In this document: one piece after another, positions 26,484 to 36,356 of the stretch
Position numbering within the stretch: the stretch's first letter is position 1
Layout of the letters: each line of letters starts with the position of its first letter
Assembly: GCF_009759685.1 (NCBI RefSeq)
Contig: NZ_CP046654.1
Span: forward strand, 1,240,001 to 1,304,000
Reading direction: 5' to 3'
Source of the DNA: Acinetobacter baumannii
GTDB taxonomy: Bacteria > Pseudomonadota > Gammaproteobacteria > Pseudomonadales > Moraxellaceae
DNA: 64,000 nucleotides
Translations under genes and position numbers: made by a program
The notes under the pieces: model-generated
Databases searched by the model: none
Seen by the model: only the letters and a program-made list of their open reading frames with translations
Told to the model about the DNA's origin: nothing

Positions 26484-27512
26484 ATGAGCAATAATACGAT
26501 TCAGGCTTATGCTGCAATGCAGGCAGGTGAAAAACTGGTCCCATACCAATTTGATGCAGGTGAATTACAACCGCATCAGGTTGAGGTAAAAGTTGAATAC
26601 TGTGGTTTGTGTCATTCTGATATTTCTGTTTTAAATAATGAATGGCGCTCAACCGTGTACCCTGTAGTTGCAGGCCATGAAATTATTGGACGAATTGTTG
26701 CTTTAGGCTCAGAAGCCAAAGGACTACAAATTGGGCAACGTGTCGGTATTGGCTGGACCGCTGAGAGTTGCCAAGCCTGTGATGAGTGTATTGGTGGTCA
26801 GCAAGTTCTTTGTACGGGCGAAAATGTCGCAACAATCGTGGGACATGCGGGTGGCTTTGCCGATAAGGTTCGTGCTGGTTGGCAATGGGCCATTCCCCTT
26901 CCCGAAGATTTAGACCCCGAAAGTGCAGGCCCTTTACTTTGCGGCGGAATTACCGTTTTTGACCCATTACTCAAACACAAAATTCAGGCAACACATCACG
27001 TGGGTGTGATTGGTATTGGTGGTTTGGGTCATATCGCCATTAAGCTCCTTAAAGCGTGGGGCTGTGAAATTACGGCTTTTAGTTCTAACCCAGATAAAAC
27101 CGAAGAACTCAAAGCTATGGGAGCCGACCATGTGGTGAATAGCCGCGATACAGAAGCGGTAAAAGCTCAAAAGGGTAAATTTGATTTATTGCTGAGTACC
27201 GTAAATGTGTCTTTAAATTGGCGTGCTTTCATTTCTACGCTAGCACCAAACGGTTCTTTGCACTTCTTAGGACTTACACTAGAACCTGTTCCTGTTTCTG
27301 TAGGTTCTCTCATTGATGGTGCCAAATCAGTAACTGGTTCACCTACAGGTTCACCTGCCGCTCTACGCCAACTTTTAAAGTTTGCCGCACGCAAAAAAAT
27401 TGCGCCTCAAATTGAGCTATTTCCAATGTCACAGCTCAATGAAGCAATTGAACGTCTACACTCAGGTCAAGCACGCTACCGCATTGTGCTTAAAGCAGAC
27501 TTTGCAGAATAA
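26484..27512 (+). CDS. Zinc-dependent NAD(P) alcohol dehydrogenase (YahK/Ahr-like)
   Basis: A 342-residue medium-chain dehydrogenase of the cinnamyl-alcohol/aldehyde reductase branch. The catalytic zinc ligands (CGLCHSD, GHE) and the four-cysteine structural zinc site ([15 protein letters not shown]) are intact, and the Rossmann motif reads [14 protein letters not shown]. These enzymes usually reduce aldehydes with NADPH. The start follows AAGGAG. It converges on the MocR gene with only two bases between stops. Confidence 0.9.
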   Translation: MSNNTIQAYAAMQAGEKLVPYQFDAGELQPHQVEVKVEYCGLCHSDISVLNNEWRSTVYPVVAGHEIIGRIVALGSEAKGLQIGQRVGIGWTAESCQACDECIGGQQVLCTGENVATIVGHAGGFADKVRAGWQWAIPLPEDLDPESAGPLLCGGITVFDPLLKHKIQATHHVGVIGIGGLGHIAIKLLKAWGCEITAFSSNPDKTEELKAMGADHVVNSRDTEAVKAQKGKFDLLLSTVNVSLNWRAFISTLAPNGSLHFLGLTLEPVPVSVGSLIDGAKSVTGSPTGSPAALRQLLKFAARKKIAPQIELFPMSQLNEAIERLHSGQARYRIVLKADFAE

Positions 27513-27514
27513 AA

Positions 27515-28939
27515 CTAACTCACTGTTTGCATCTGTTGTCGCGACCAATCTGCCAAGCTCATAATTGCTTGGCGGACATCTGCTGTTAACTCATGGCCTG
27601 CGTTTAAACGAATGAAATGTCGATAGCGTTCATCCTCACCAAAAACATGACCCGGTACTACAGTAATTCCCTGAGCTTGGGCAGTGTAATAGAGCGCTAA
27701 ACCATCTACACACTTAGGTAACTGTATCCATAATGCATATCCGCCTTCGGGCTGGCTCAATGCAATTGGTATACCTTCAAAGGCTTTTAAAATACAGCTA
27801 CGGTATTCTTCGACTTGTCGCATCAAGTTGGGTCTTAACTGCTCTAAATGCTCTCGATAACCACGACTATAAATAAAATCAGCTAGACCTAACTGTAAGG
27901 GCGTATTCACGCCAATATTACTTACCAGCAGTTCAAGTTTTAAATGCTCTAACTTTGTCGTTAAACAAAACCATCCTACTCGATACGCGCTCGACAAAGA
28001 CTTAGAAACCGAACCACACCAAATCACATAACCTTCGCGGTCCCAATATCGAATGGGTAATGGTCGCTCGCTACTGTAGCCACATTCACCAAAAATATCG
28101 TCTTCAATAATAAAACACTGATACTCTGCAGCTAATTCAGCAATCTTCTGCTTCTCCGTGTTGCTAAAGCAATATCCTAAAGGGTTTTGGTAGTTCGCTG
28201 TCATTAAGCAAACCTTCGCCAAACCTTGCTGCATTAAGGACTCTAAGCGCTCAAGATCAATTCCGCGATGATCTGCCGGAATCTCAACAATCTGTCGTTT
28301 TAAACTTGCTAATAACTGTAAATGACCATTGTAGGTGGGTGTAGGAATAAGAATACTATCGCCCACTTCAGTAAGCTTCTGAATCACTAAAGACAGAGCC
28401 GGCATACAGCCATTGGTAATAAAAATATCTTCTGGAGCGATATAAATACCATCTTCACGCCAATGATCGGATAGCGCTTTTCTTAATTGTTCATGGCCTT
28501 GTTTATTACAATAAAGAAAATCTTGAGGCTGACAATTTTTTAAAGCACGTTGAATAGAACGACGTAAACCTTCTACAGGAATAAAGTGCGGCGTTAACTG
28601 AATCGATCCCAAAGGTACAAGATGACTTTGTAAGGCAGCTTCCTGAATTTGGTTATGCAACTCCAGATTTGAGACATGCCGAGGCAAAGATAAGAAATCC
28701 GGACTATCCGGAATAGGGCTAGATGGGGTACGAGCAACTACAAAATAACCCGACTTCGGCTTTACATAAATGAGTCCCCTCGCCTCAAGCAATTCATAGC
28801 AACTTTTTGCTGTACTTAAACTAATACCATGTTGTCGGGCAAAATCTCGTAAGGAAATGAGCTTTTGATGAGGTTTAAGTTCATCTTGATAAATACGATG
28901 TGCTAATTGATTGGCAAGAACCTGATATTGAAAAGTCAT
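27515..28939 (-). CDS. MocR/PdxR-type GntR regulator with aminotransferase domain
   Basis: A 474-residue fusion of an N-terminal GntR winged helix-turn-helix (LISLRDFARQHGISLSTAKS) with a fold-type I aminotransferase-like domain. The PLP lysine is seen in GSVSKSLSSAYRVGW. Such proteins sense PLP or amino compounds and regulate nearby metabolism. I start at the ATG ending at 28939 (MTFQYQVL), as the 17 codons before it are not conserved-looking. Its target is unknown. The gene is divergent from a small lipoprotein gene. Confidence 0.87.
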   Translation of the reverse strand: MTFQYQVLANQLAHRIYQDELKPHQKLISLRDFARQHGISLSTAKSCYELLEARGLIYVKPKSGYFVVARTPSSPIPDSPDFLSLPRHVSNLELHNQIQEAALQSHLVPLGSIQLTPHFIPVEGLRRSIQRALKNCQPQDFLYCNKQGHEQLRKALSDHWREDGIYIAPEDIFITNGCMPALSLVIQKLTEVGDSILIPTPTYNGHLQLLASLKRQIVEIPADHRGIDLERLESLMQQGLAKVCLMTANYQNPLGYCFSNTEKQKIAELAAEYQCFIIEDDIFGECGYSSERPLPIRYWDREGYVIWCGSVSKSLSSAYRVGWFCLTTKLEHLKLELLVSNIGVNTPLQLGLADFIYSRGYREHLEQLRPNLMRQVEEYRSCILKAFEGIPIALSQPEGGYALWIQLPKCVDGLALYYTAQAQGITVVPGHVFGEDERYRHFIRLNAGHELTADVRQAIMSLADWSRQQMQTVS

Positions 28940-29029
28940 TCTGTGCTGCTTTTTTAAAAATTTCTGTATCTGTACTGGTTTATAGAACACCTTTAGGCTA
29001 TGGAAATCAACTCAGAGAGTAGCAAGCCA

Positions 29030-29404
29030 ATGAAATTAAAAGTTATATTGTTATTTACTATTGTTTTAGCAGGTTGCCAACCACAACCAAAAAATGAACA
29101 GTACAGACACACGGTTTGCCAAAGTTTGATTGAAGGTTATTTAAAAATGACCAACCAGCAAGACTACAAAATGGAGCAACGGACTGATGACGAGACCAGT
29201 GCGATTTCTCATTATCAATATAAACGAAATAGCTCAAATGAAGTTGTAATGGTGAATTCAGTCTATTCCAAACTATATTTTAGCTGCCGAGAACAGCAAA
29301 AAAGCTATTTTCTGTCTCAACATTCGGCAGAAGGACAAACGACACCTATTTTAGAAGTTCATATTCCAACCGATAGTTATACGACCTTTAGAGAGCGTTT
29401 TTAA
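29030..29404 (+). CDS. Small hypothetical lipoprotein
   Basis: A 124-residue protein with a signal peptide ending in LAGC (MKLKVILLFTIVLAGCQ). The mature part is polar with two cysteines that may pair (HTVCQSL, FSCREQ) and lysine/glutamine-rich stretches. I use the ATG at 29030; the frame opens ten codons earlier. Its 3' end overlaps the converging LysR gene by 17 bp. No family is recognised. Confidence 0.65.
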   Translation: MKLKVILLFTIVLAGCQPQPKNEQYRHTVCQSLIEGYLKMTNQQDYKMEQRTDDETSAISHYQYKRNSSNEVVMVNSVYSKLYFSCREQQKSYFLSQHSAEGQTTPILEVHIPTDSYTTFRERF

Positions 29405-30290
29405 AACCATCTTTTAATTGTTCTGCCAAAAATTCGATAAATAAACGGATTCGTTTTGGTAGATGCTCTTGTTGATAATATACAGCATGGATGCTTTGAT
29501 ATTGATGCTCAATTTTGTCTTCAAATAATGCAATCAATCGCCCTTCTTCCATATCTTTCCAAATTTCAAATTCAGATAGTCGCGCAATGCCGTGTCCTCT
29601 AATCGTCAGTTGGCGTACGGTCTCCCCACTCGATGCTTTAATTTTTGATTGGGCAAAAAAATATTCATCGCCAACTTTAATTGGCCAACTATTGATATAA
29701 GTAGGTCTAGTAAAACCAATCAAATCATGCTGTTCAAGTTCTTCAGGTTGTGTTGGCGTTCCCTTAAGAGCTAGATAGTCAGGACTTGCCACAATATATA
29801 AACGGCTCTTACATACCAACTTGGCGTGCAGACTAGAGTCATTAAGTTCCCCAAATCGAAATGCGACATCGGTTTTATGCTGAAGTAAGTCAATCACCTG
29901 ATCATTGCTATTTAATTCGATTTCAATATCGGGGTAACACTCACGGAATTTATGCATTAATGGTGCAATCACGTGCAAAACAAACGGTGTGGCAGAATCA
30001 ACCCGAATAAGACCGGCAGTACCTTGATCAGACTTTTGTAGTTCTTCTTCGGCCGCATTCAGCTCATTTAAAATTTTACGGGCCTTTATAAGAAATTGTT
30101 GCCCTTCTTGAGTCAATTTCAATTTACGCGTTGTTCGCTCTAGCAAAGTCACATCTAACTTTGCTTCCAAGCGGGTTAAAGATCGGCTCACCCCCGAAGG
30201 TGTTTGCTTTAAATGTTCTGCTGCTGCCACAAATGAACCTGTATCAACAATTGTGATAAAGGCAACAAGTTCTTCAATTGTTGATTTCAT
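29388..30290 (-). CDS. LysR-family transcriptional regulator
   Basis: A 300-residue LTTR. The N-terminal helix-turn-helix (TGSFVAAAEHLKQTPSGVSR) and the C-terminal substrate-binding-protein-like domain are both complete. It is divergent from the aldo-keto reductase/MFS pair, with a 120-bp shared region, the classic LysR layout, so it probably controls that pair. The stop overlaps the end of the small lipoprotein gene on the other strand. Confidence 0.9.
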   Translation of the reverse strand: MKSTIEELVAFITIVDTGSFVAAAEHLKQTPSGVSRSLTRLEAKLDVTLLERTTRKLKLTQEGQQFLIKARKILNELNAAEEELQKSDQGTAGLIRVDSATPFVLHVIAPLMHKFRECYPDIEIELNSNDQVIDLLQHKTDVAFRFGELNDSSLHAKLVCKSRLYIVASPDYLALKGTPTQPEELEQHDLIGFTRPTYINSWPIKVGDEYFFAQSKIKASSGETVRQLTIRGHGIARLSEFEIWKDMEEGRLIALFEDKIEHQYQSIHAVYYQQEHLPKRIRLFIEFLAEQLKDGFKNAL

Positions 30291-30410
30291 GGTTTATTCT
30301 ATTATTGACTAAACATCAAAGATATTTTGCTTATTCATCTATTTTTTCGCAACAATAAAAAAAGCAAAATGCACCTCAAGTTAAACAATTATTTAATTTC
30401 AGGTGAATAC

Positions 30411-31214
30411 ATGAATATCCCACGTTTTGGTCTAGGAACTTTCCGCCTTAAAGAACAAGCTGTGATTGATTCTGTTAAAAATGCGCTAGATGTCGGTTAT
30501 CGTGCAATTGATACTGCTCAAATCTATGAAAATGAAGCAGCAATTGGTCAAGCGATTGCTGAAAGTGGCGTATCACGTCAGGACTTGTTTTTAACTACAA
30601 AAATCTGGGTAGATAATTTTGCTCAAGAGAAGTTTATTCCAAGCTTAAAAGAGAGCTTACAAAAGCTTCGTACTGACCATGTCGATTTAACTTTGATTCA
30701 CTGGCCAGCACCGGATTTAGGCGTTTCAATTCCTGAAATCATGCAGCTTTTACTTGAAGCAAAACAACAAGGCTTAACCAAACAAATTGGTATTTCAAAC
30801 TTCAATATTGCACTTACCCAACAAGCAATTGACACAATTGGTGTAGAGCATATTACAACGAACCAGATTGAGCTGAGTCCTTATCTTCAAAACCATAAAC
30901 TTGTGAATTTTTTACAAGAGAAGAATATTGATGTCACTTCATACATGACGCTTGCATACGGCAAAGTGCTTCAAGACCCTGTTTTAGCGGAGATTGCAGC
31001 AGCTCATAAAGCAACGACAGCGCAAATTGCATTAGCATGGGCATTGCAGCGTGGTTTTGCAGTCATTCCATCTTCGACTAAACGTGAAAACCTGATTAGT
31101 AATTTAAAAGCACAGGATATCGAGTTAACTGCGGCTGAAATGCAAATGATTGCCGAACTCGACCGTAACAGTCGTGAAGTTAGCCCAGAGCCATGGGCAC
31201 CAGTTTGGGACTAA
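30411..31214 (+). CDS. dkgB: Aldo/keto reductase, DkgB-like (2,5-diketo-D-gluconate reductase B)
   Basis: A 267-residue NADPH-dependent aldo/keto reductase, the same length as E. coli DkgB. The catalytic tetrad is D34 ([12 protein letters not shown]), Y39, K64 (TTKIW) and H97 (LIHWPAP). The ATG at 30411 gives [10 protein letters not shown], the usual start; longer frames upstream are AT-rich leader. It lies under a divergent LysR and the MFS gene starts five bases after its stop. Physiological substrate may be methylglyoxal or another small aldehyde. Confidence 0.88.
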   Translation: MNIPRFGLGTFRLKEQAVIDSVKNALDVGYRAIDTAQIYENEAAIGQAIAESGVSRQDLFLTTKIWVDNFAQEKFIPSLKESLQKLRTDHVDLTLIHWPAPDLGVSIPEIMQLLLEAKQQGLTKQIGISNFNIALTQQAIDTIGVEHITTNQIELSPYLQNHKLVNFLQEKNIDVTSYMTLAYGKVLQDPVLAEIAAAHKATTAQIALAWALQRGFAVIPSSTKRENLISNLKAQDIELTAAEMQMIAELDRNSREVSPEPWAPVWD

Positions 31215-31218
31215 ACTC

Positions 31219-32409
31219 ATGAACACTCAATCAAATACGGCGTTCTCGTTATTGGCATTGGCAATTGGTGCCTTTGCCATTGGCACCACGGAATTTTCTC
31301 CAATGGGGTTACTTCCGAACATCGCTAATGATTTAGGGATTTCAATTCCAACAGCCGGTATGTTAATTACAGGCTATGCACTTGGCGTAATGCTAGGTGC
31401 ACCGTTTATGACCCTGTGGTTTGGTGGTTTTGCACGACGTAATGCGCTTATTTTTTTGATGGCGATCTTTACGGTCGGTAACCTGATTGCAGCGTTTTCA
31501 CCAAATTATATGAGCTTATTAGGTGCACGTCTCATTACAAGCCTGAACCACGGTGCCTTTTTCGGAATTGGTTCTGTTGTGGCAGCGAGTATTGTACCAG
31601 CGCATAAACAGGCTAGTGCAGTGGCAACCATGTTTATGGGCTTAACCATTGCCAATATTGGTGGTGTGCCTTTAGCAACATGGGTTGGGCAAAACATTGG
31701 CTGGCGTATGTCTTTCCTTGCGATTTCCGTGCTCGGCATTATTACTATGCTCGCTTTGTGGAAAGCATTACCGCAAGGTATGGTTGCCCAAAAACCAAAC
31801 GTGAAGGCCGAGTTAAAAGTATTAACGCGTACCCCCGTGGTTCTCGCATTACTCACTACCGTACTCGGTGCAGGTGCAATGTTTACGCTCTACACCTATA
31901 TTGCGCCAAGTTTGACTGAGTTTACACATGCCTCACCGACCTTCATTACGTTCATGTTGGTGTTGATTGGTGTCGGTTTCTCGATTGGTAACCATTTAGG
32001 TGGCCGTTTTGCAGACTTGTCCATCAACAAAACTCTGATTGGTTTCTTGGTATTGTTGATCGTGATGATGGTGACTTTCCCAATTCTTGCTCAAAGCCAG
32101 ATTGGAGCAGCCATTGCGTTGGTGATATGGGGTGCAGCAACCTTTGCTTTAGTACCGCCATTACAAATGCGTGTCATGTCAGTCGCTCATGAAGCTCCAG
32201 GGCTTGCCTCTTCAGTAAATATCGGTGCGTTTAACCTAGGTAATGCAGTCGGTGCAGCAGCAGGTGCGTTAGTACTCGATTTAGGTTGGGGTTATAGCGC
32301 AGTATCATTTGCTGGTGCCTTACTGGCGGGACTAGGTTTGTTATTGGTTTTATTCCAAATCAAACGAGAAAGCAGCCCCGCTCAAACCCTACAACAGTGT
32401 TCAGACTAA
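31219..32409 (+). CDS. MFS transporter, DHA1 drug/sugar efflux type (YdhP/AraJ-like)
   Basis: A 396-residue, twelve-helix major facilitator. It opens with LLALAIGAFAIGTTEFSPMG, the strong signature of the AraJ/YdhP/Cmr group, and has the motif A-like LWFGGFARRNAL loop. It is coupled to dkgB (five-base gap) and ends at a strong terminator. The pair looks like a small detoxification unit: reduce, then export. Substrates are not evident. Confidence 0.86.
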   Translation: MNTQSNTAFSLLALAIGAFAIGTTEFSPMGLLPNIANDLGISIPTAGMLITGYALGVMLGAPFMTLWFGGFARRNALIFLMAIFTVGNLIAAFSPNYMSLLGARLITSLNHGAFFGIGSVVAASIVPAHKQASAVATMFMGLTIANIGGVPLATWVGQNIGWRMSFLAISVLGIITMLALWKALPQGMVAQKPNVKAELKVLTRTPVVLALLTTVLGAGAMFTLYTYIAPSLTEFTHASPTFITFMLVLIGVGFSIGNHLGGRFADLSINKTLIGFLVLLIVMMVTFPILAQSQIGAAIALVIWGAATFALVPPLQMRVMSVAHEAPGLASSVNIGAFNLGNAVGAAAGALVLDLGWGYSAVSFAGALLAGLGLLLVLFQIKRESSPAQTLQQCSD

Positions 32410-32411
32410 TA

Positions 32412-32443
32412 AAAAAAGCGCCTGAGATCAGGCGCTTTTTTTA
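32412..32443. terminator. Bidirectional terminator, MFS / START gene
   Basis: Stem AAAAAAGCGCCTGA / TCAGGCGCTTTTTT with a short loop and T-runs on both strands between converging genes. Confidence 0.92.
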
Positions 32444-32449
32444 GCTTAT

Positions 32450-33103
32450 TTATTTTAAAATTTCCGGCAACTTAGGTTGCTCATAAATCGGGTTCATTAC
32501 TTCCCGTTTCATTTTAAGCAGCATCTGATAAGGTTGCTGTTGAACAAACATATTGACGAAGCTCAACGGAATTGCACCCGCTGGATCAGCATAGCCACTA
32601 GTGGTGACTTTGACTTTATTATTGGCAAGTTTCTGAAATGTCCAGTCCCCTTCATAGCGTGTTAGGCGCACGACATCGGGTTGTATAGGATAGTTACTAT
32701 TAACTGCCGTATTTTTAATAGTAATTAGGCCATTGGCAGCTTTACTCATTTTTCCTTTAACCACTACATCGCGATCTTTTAGCGGAAAAGGAAAATCTAA
32801 CACCATATATAAAGTGAATTCGCCTTTCTTTTCATCCTGAGAAAGCATTTGGACCTTGCCCATATAAGGCACCCATTGAGCTGCACGATCTACATCTAAA
32901 ATTACCGCCACAGCGCGTTCAAGGGGTACATCAAACGTTGTTTCCGCTTTATATTGAAAGACTGGGTTATCTGCTTTTTGATAGGTCCACACTTTAATAT
33001 GATTACGGTCCAGGCTGAGTTTAGCCTTGTCTGTAGAGGCAGCCCCTGTATAGAGGCTGCTTAAGCAAAGAAGAGTGGTCAAAGCAATTTGTTTTTTATT
33101 CAT
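32450..33103 (-). CDS. START-domain lipid-binding protein, periplasmic
   Basis: A 217-residue exported protein. A signal peptide (LTTLLCLSSLYTGAAS) precedes a START/SRPBCC-like domain with FDVPLERAVAVILDVDRAAQ, the helix-grip fold opening, and a VVKGKMS strand. Bacterial periplasmic START proteins may carry lipids or hydrophobic ligands. It follows dapB in the same direction with a 50-bp gap, so cotranscription is possible but functional linkage is not evident. Confidence 0.8.
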   Translation of the reverse strand: MNKKQIALTTLLCLSSLYTGAASTDKAKLSLDRNHIKVWTYQKADNPVFQYKAETTFDVPLERAVAVILDVDRAAQWVPYMGKVQMLSQDEKKGEFTLYMVLDFPFPLKDRDVVVKGKMSKAANGLITIKNTAVNSNYPIQPDVVRLTRYEGDWTFQKLANNKVKVTTSGYADPAGAIPLSFVNMFVQQQPYQMLLKMKREVMNPIYEQPKLPEILK

Positions 33104-33154
33104 GTTCTGCTCTATCTTGTTTTTCTCGCCACATATGGGAAGTGTACAGATGGT

Positions 33155-33997
<843 letters not shown>

Positions 33998-34160
33998 TTA
34001 CATAATTGGCTTACTATATCAAAACTCTTTGCCCACAATAAAAGGTAAAAAATATTTTTTAAAGGGAACCGGAATTTAATCTGTTTTCACAAAAGTTAAA
34101 GAATTGATCTGCACACTACTGAGCCACGAATGAAAAAAAGATGACTATAAGGAGTTCAGC

Positions 34161-34508
34161 ATGCATTCGAAAATTATTGGCCTAATCGCCATTATGGGGA
34201 TAATAAGTTCAGTGGCATTTGCAGAACCTGCAATCCAGCCAGGAGAAACATTAGAGAGCTTATCTAAAGCACGTATTACAACAAACGTAAATACTGCAGC
34301 AACGCCTACAGCGCAAACAAGCGATGCTAACGCTGAGGTTAAAGTTGAAGATATTGATCCAATCATTGAAGAAAAAACTGAAGAAGCCCTAAAAGCAGCT
34401 GTACAACCTGCTCCTCAAGCTACTGTCGAAGCTATAGTGGCTCCAGTTGCATCAAGTCAACTCAACGTAAGTGTTGATGATATTGATGTCGCTCATCCTA
34501 CAGAATAA
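34161..34508 (+). CDS. Small secreted acidic protein, Pro/Ala/Thr-rich
   Basis: A 115-residue protein with a signal peptide cleaved near VAFA-EP. The mature part is low in aromatics and very acidic, with a degenerate internal repeat: EVKVEDIDP and NVSVDDIDV. Probably disordered and periplasmic. The ATG follows AAGGAG. It lies in the gap between divergent dapB and converging dnaJ. No family is recognised; a real gene is supported by the ribosome site, signal peptide and terminator. Confidence 0.65.
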   Translation: MHSKIIGLIAIMGIISSVAFAEPAIQPGETLESLSKARITTNVNTAATPTAQTSDANAEVKVEDIDPIIEEKTEEALKAAVQPAPQATVEAIVAPVASSQLNVSVDDIDVAHPTE

Positions 34509-34566
34509 TTACTAGTCATTTTCTTTAAAGCAGAATAAAAATAATAAGATGAATCAGCGCAATAAA

Positions 34567-34600
34567 AAGGCGGATATTTTATCAATATCCGCCTTCTTTT
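34567..34600. terminator. Bidirectional terminator, secreted protein / dnaJ
   Basis: Twelve-bp stem AAGGCGGATATT / AATATCCGCCTT with a five-base loop and T-rich sequence on both sides, between converging genes. Confidence 0.9.
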
Positions 34601-34622
34601 TAATTTCTGATCTAATCAATCA

Positions 34623-35735
34623 TTAATCGAATAAGCGATCAAAGAAAGATTTTTTCTTTGGTGAAGAAGCACTGTCTTCACCATCGAAAGATGCTTGTAA
34701 TTCTTTAAGTAATTCACGTTGACGAGAGGTTAGGTTAACCGGTGTTTCTACCACGATACGGCAAAGTAAATCACCCACCATACTGCTACGTACAGGGCGC
34801 ACACCTTTACCACGTAAACGGAATAATTTACCTGTTTGAGTTCCCTCAGGAATCTTCAAGCTAACTCGGCCTTCCAAAGTCGGGATTTCAATTTCTTTAC
34901 CAAGTGCAGCATCAGCGATGCTTACTGGTACGTCCATATATAAATCGGCACCATCACGTTGGAAAATTTCGTGTTCACGAACAACCACTTCAACGTATAA
35001 GTCACCAGCTTGACCATCACGAATAGCCTCGCCTTTACCACTTAAACGAACGCGGTCACCATTATCCACACCTGCAGGAATCGTCACTTCTAATGTTTGC
35101 TGACGATCTGCTACACCTGAACCATGACATGCATGGCATGGGTTTTTAATAATTTTGCCTTGGCCACGACATGTGCCACAAGTTTGTTGTACAGAGAAGA
35201 AACCTTGCTGCATACGCACTTGTCCTGAACCGTGACAAGTTTTACAAGTTTCTACATCTTTTGGATTTTTAGAGCCTTTACCATCACACACATCACATGG
35301 TGCTGGAGCAGTAAAGGTAATTGTTTTTTTAACCCCTTTTACAGCTTCCTCAAGGGTAAGTTCCATTACATAGCGTAAATCTGAACCGCGACGTTGGCGT
35401 TGCTGACGTCCGCCGCCACCAAACGCTCCACCAAAGATATCACCGAACTGGCTAAAAATATCTTCTGCACTGAAACCGCCAAAGCCACCACCAGCGCCAC
35501 CAAAGCCGCCTTCAAACGCATTATGTCCCATACGGTCATACATGCTGCGTTTTTCGCTGTCCGATAAAATCTCATAAGCTTCAGAAGCTTCTTTAAATTT
35601 TTCTTCAGCCTCGGCATTGTCAGGGTTTCTGTCAGGATGATATTTCATCGCCAATTTACGATAGGCTTTTTTGATCTCATCATCACTTGCGGTTTTTGAA
35701 ACGCCTAAAACCTCATAATAATCACGTTTAGCCAT
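34623..35735 (-). CDS. dnaJ: Chaperone DnaJ
   Basis: Hsp40 co-chaperone that stimulates DnaK. The 370-residue protein has the J-domain with HPD (KYHPDRNP), a Gly/Phe-rich linker, four zinc-finger repeats ([36 protein letters not shown]) and the C-terminal substrate domain. dnaK is not in the window, so the usual dnaK-dnaJ pair is split. Confidence 0.97.
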
Positions 35736-35839
35736 GTTTGGCGGTGCTCCTCACGGAAATTTTATCAATACTCTATTGCCGACTAAATGGGGGGCTTTAG
35801 CCGAATTTACAAGGGGAAAACTTTCAAAAAACAGATATA

Positions 35840-36217
35840 TTAAAAAACTGCCTTATTTTTTAAATATTTAGACAAGCCTTTTAACCATGCATTTAATAAA
35901 AATAACCAAGCAATAGCACTAAAAACTACACCAGCAACTGTTGAAGCCGTTACCCAAAGGTTGCTATCCCATGCAAAAAAGAAGAGAGGAATAAACCAGA
36001 CCACAGCAAAAACTGACATGAGGAGGAATAGAATACCATTGCGCATAATCCATAGCGCATGAGCATGAATCCAAACTTCCGCATCATCCACAACAGCTAC
36101 TTTACGAGCGACCAGATATGCAAAGGCCGCAAAAATAACCGTAAACAATGCAAGAAACATGAACGCATAAGAAATTACAATATAACGGCGATGCTGTTCG
36201 ATATGGTCTTGCCCCAT
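35840..36217 (-). CDS. Small integral membrane protein (125 residues)
   Basis: Three to four hydrophobic segments (FMFLALFTVIFAAFAYLVA, ILFLLMSVFAVVWFIPLFF, VTASTVAGVVFSAIAWLFL) with a short polar N-terminus (MGQDHIEQHRRY). No catalytic motif. I do not recognise a named family. It lies between dnaJ and the RND genes on the same strand, with about 140 bp upstream of it, so it is probably a single gene. Confidence 0.7.
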   Translation of the reverse strand: MGQDHIEQHRRYIVISYAFMFLALFTVIFAAFAYLVARKVAVVDDAEVWIHAHALWIMRNGILFLLMSVFAVVWFIPLFFFAWDSNLWVTASTVAGVVFSAIAWLFLLNAWLKGLSKYLKNKAVF

Positions 36218-36356
36218 CTGTATTTCACCTCAATTCACTGCATTATGCCTATTTTTTATGCAGCGAAATAATCCTGTATTTTTTGTGTAAAGACAGGTGC
36301 TACTATATTGGACTTTTCAATATTTCGCACCTTTATTCACAAAAAATTTATGTATT

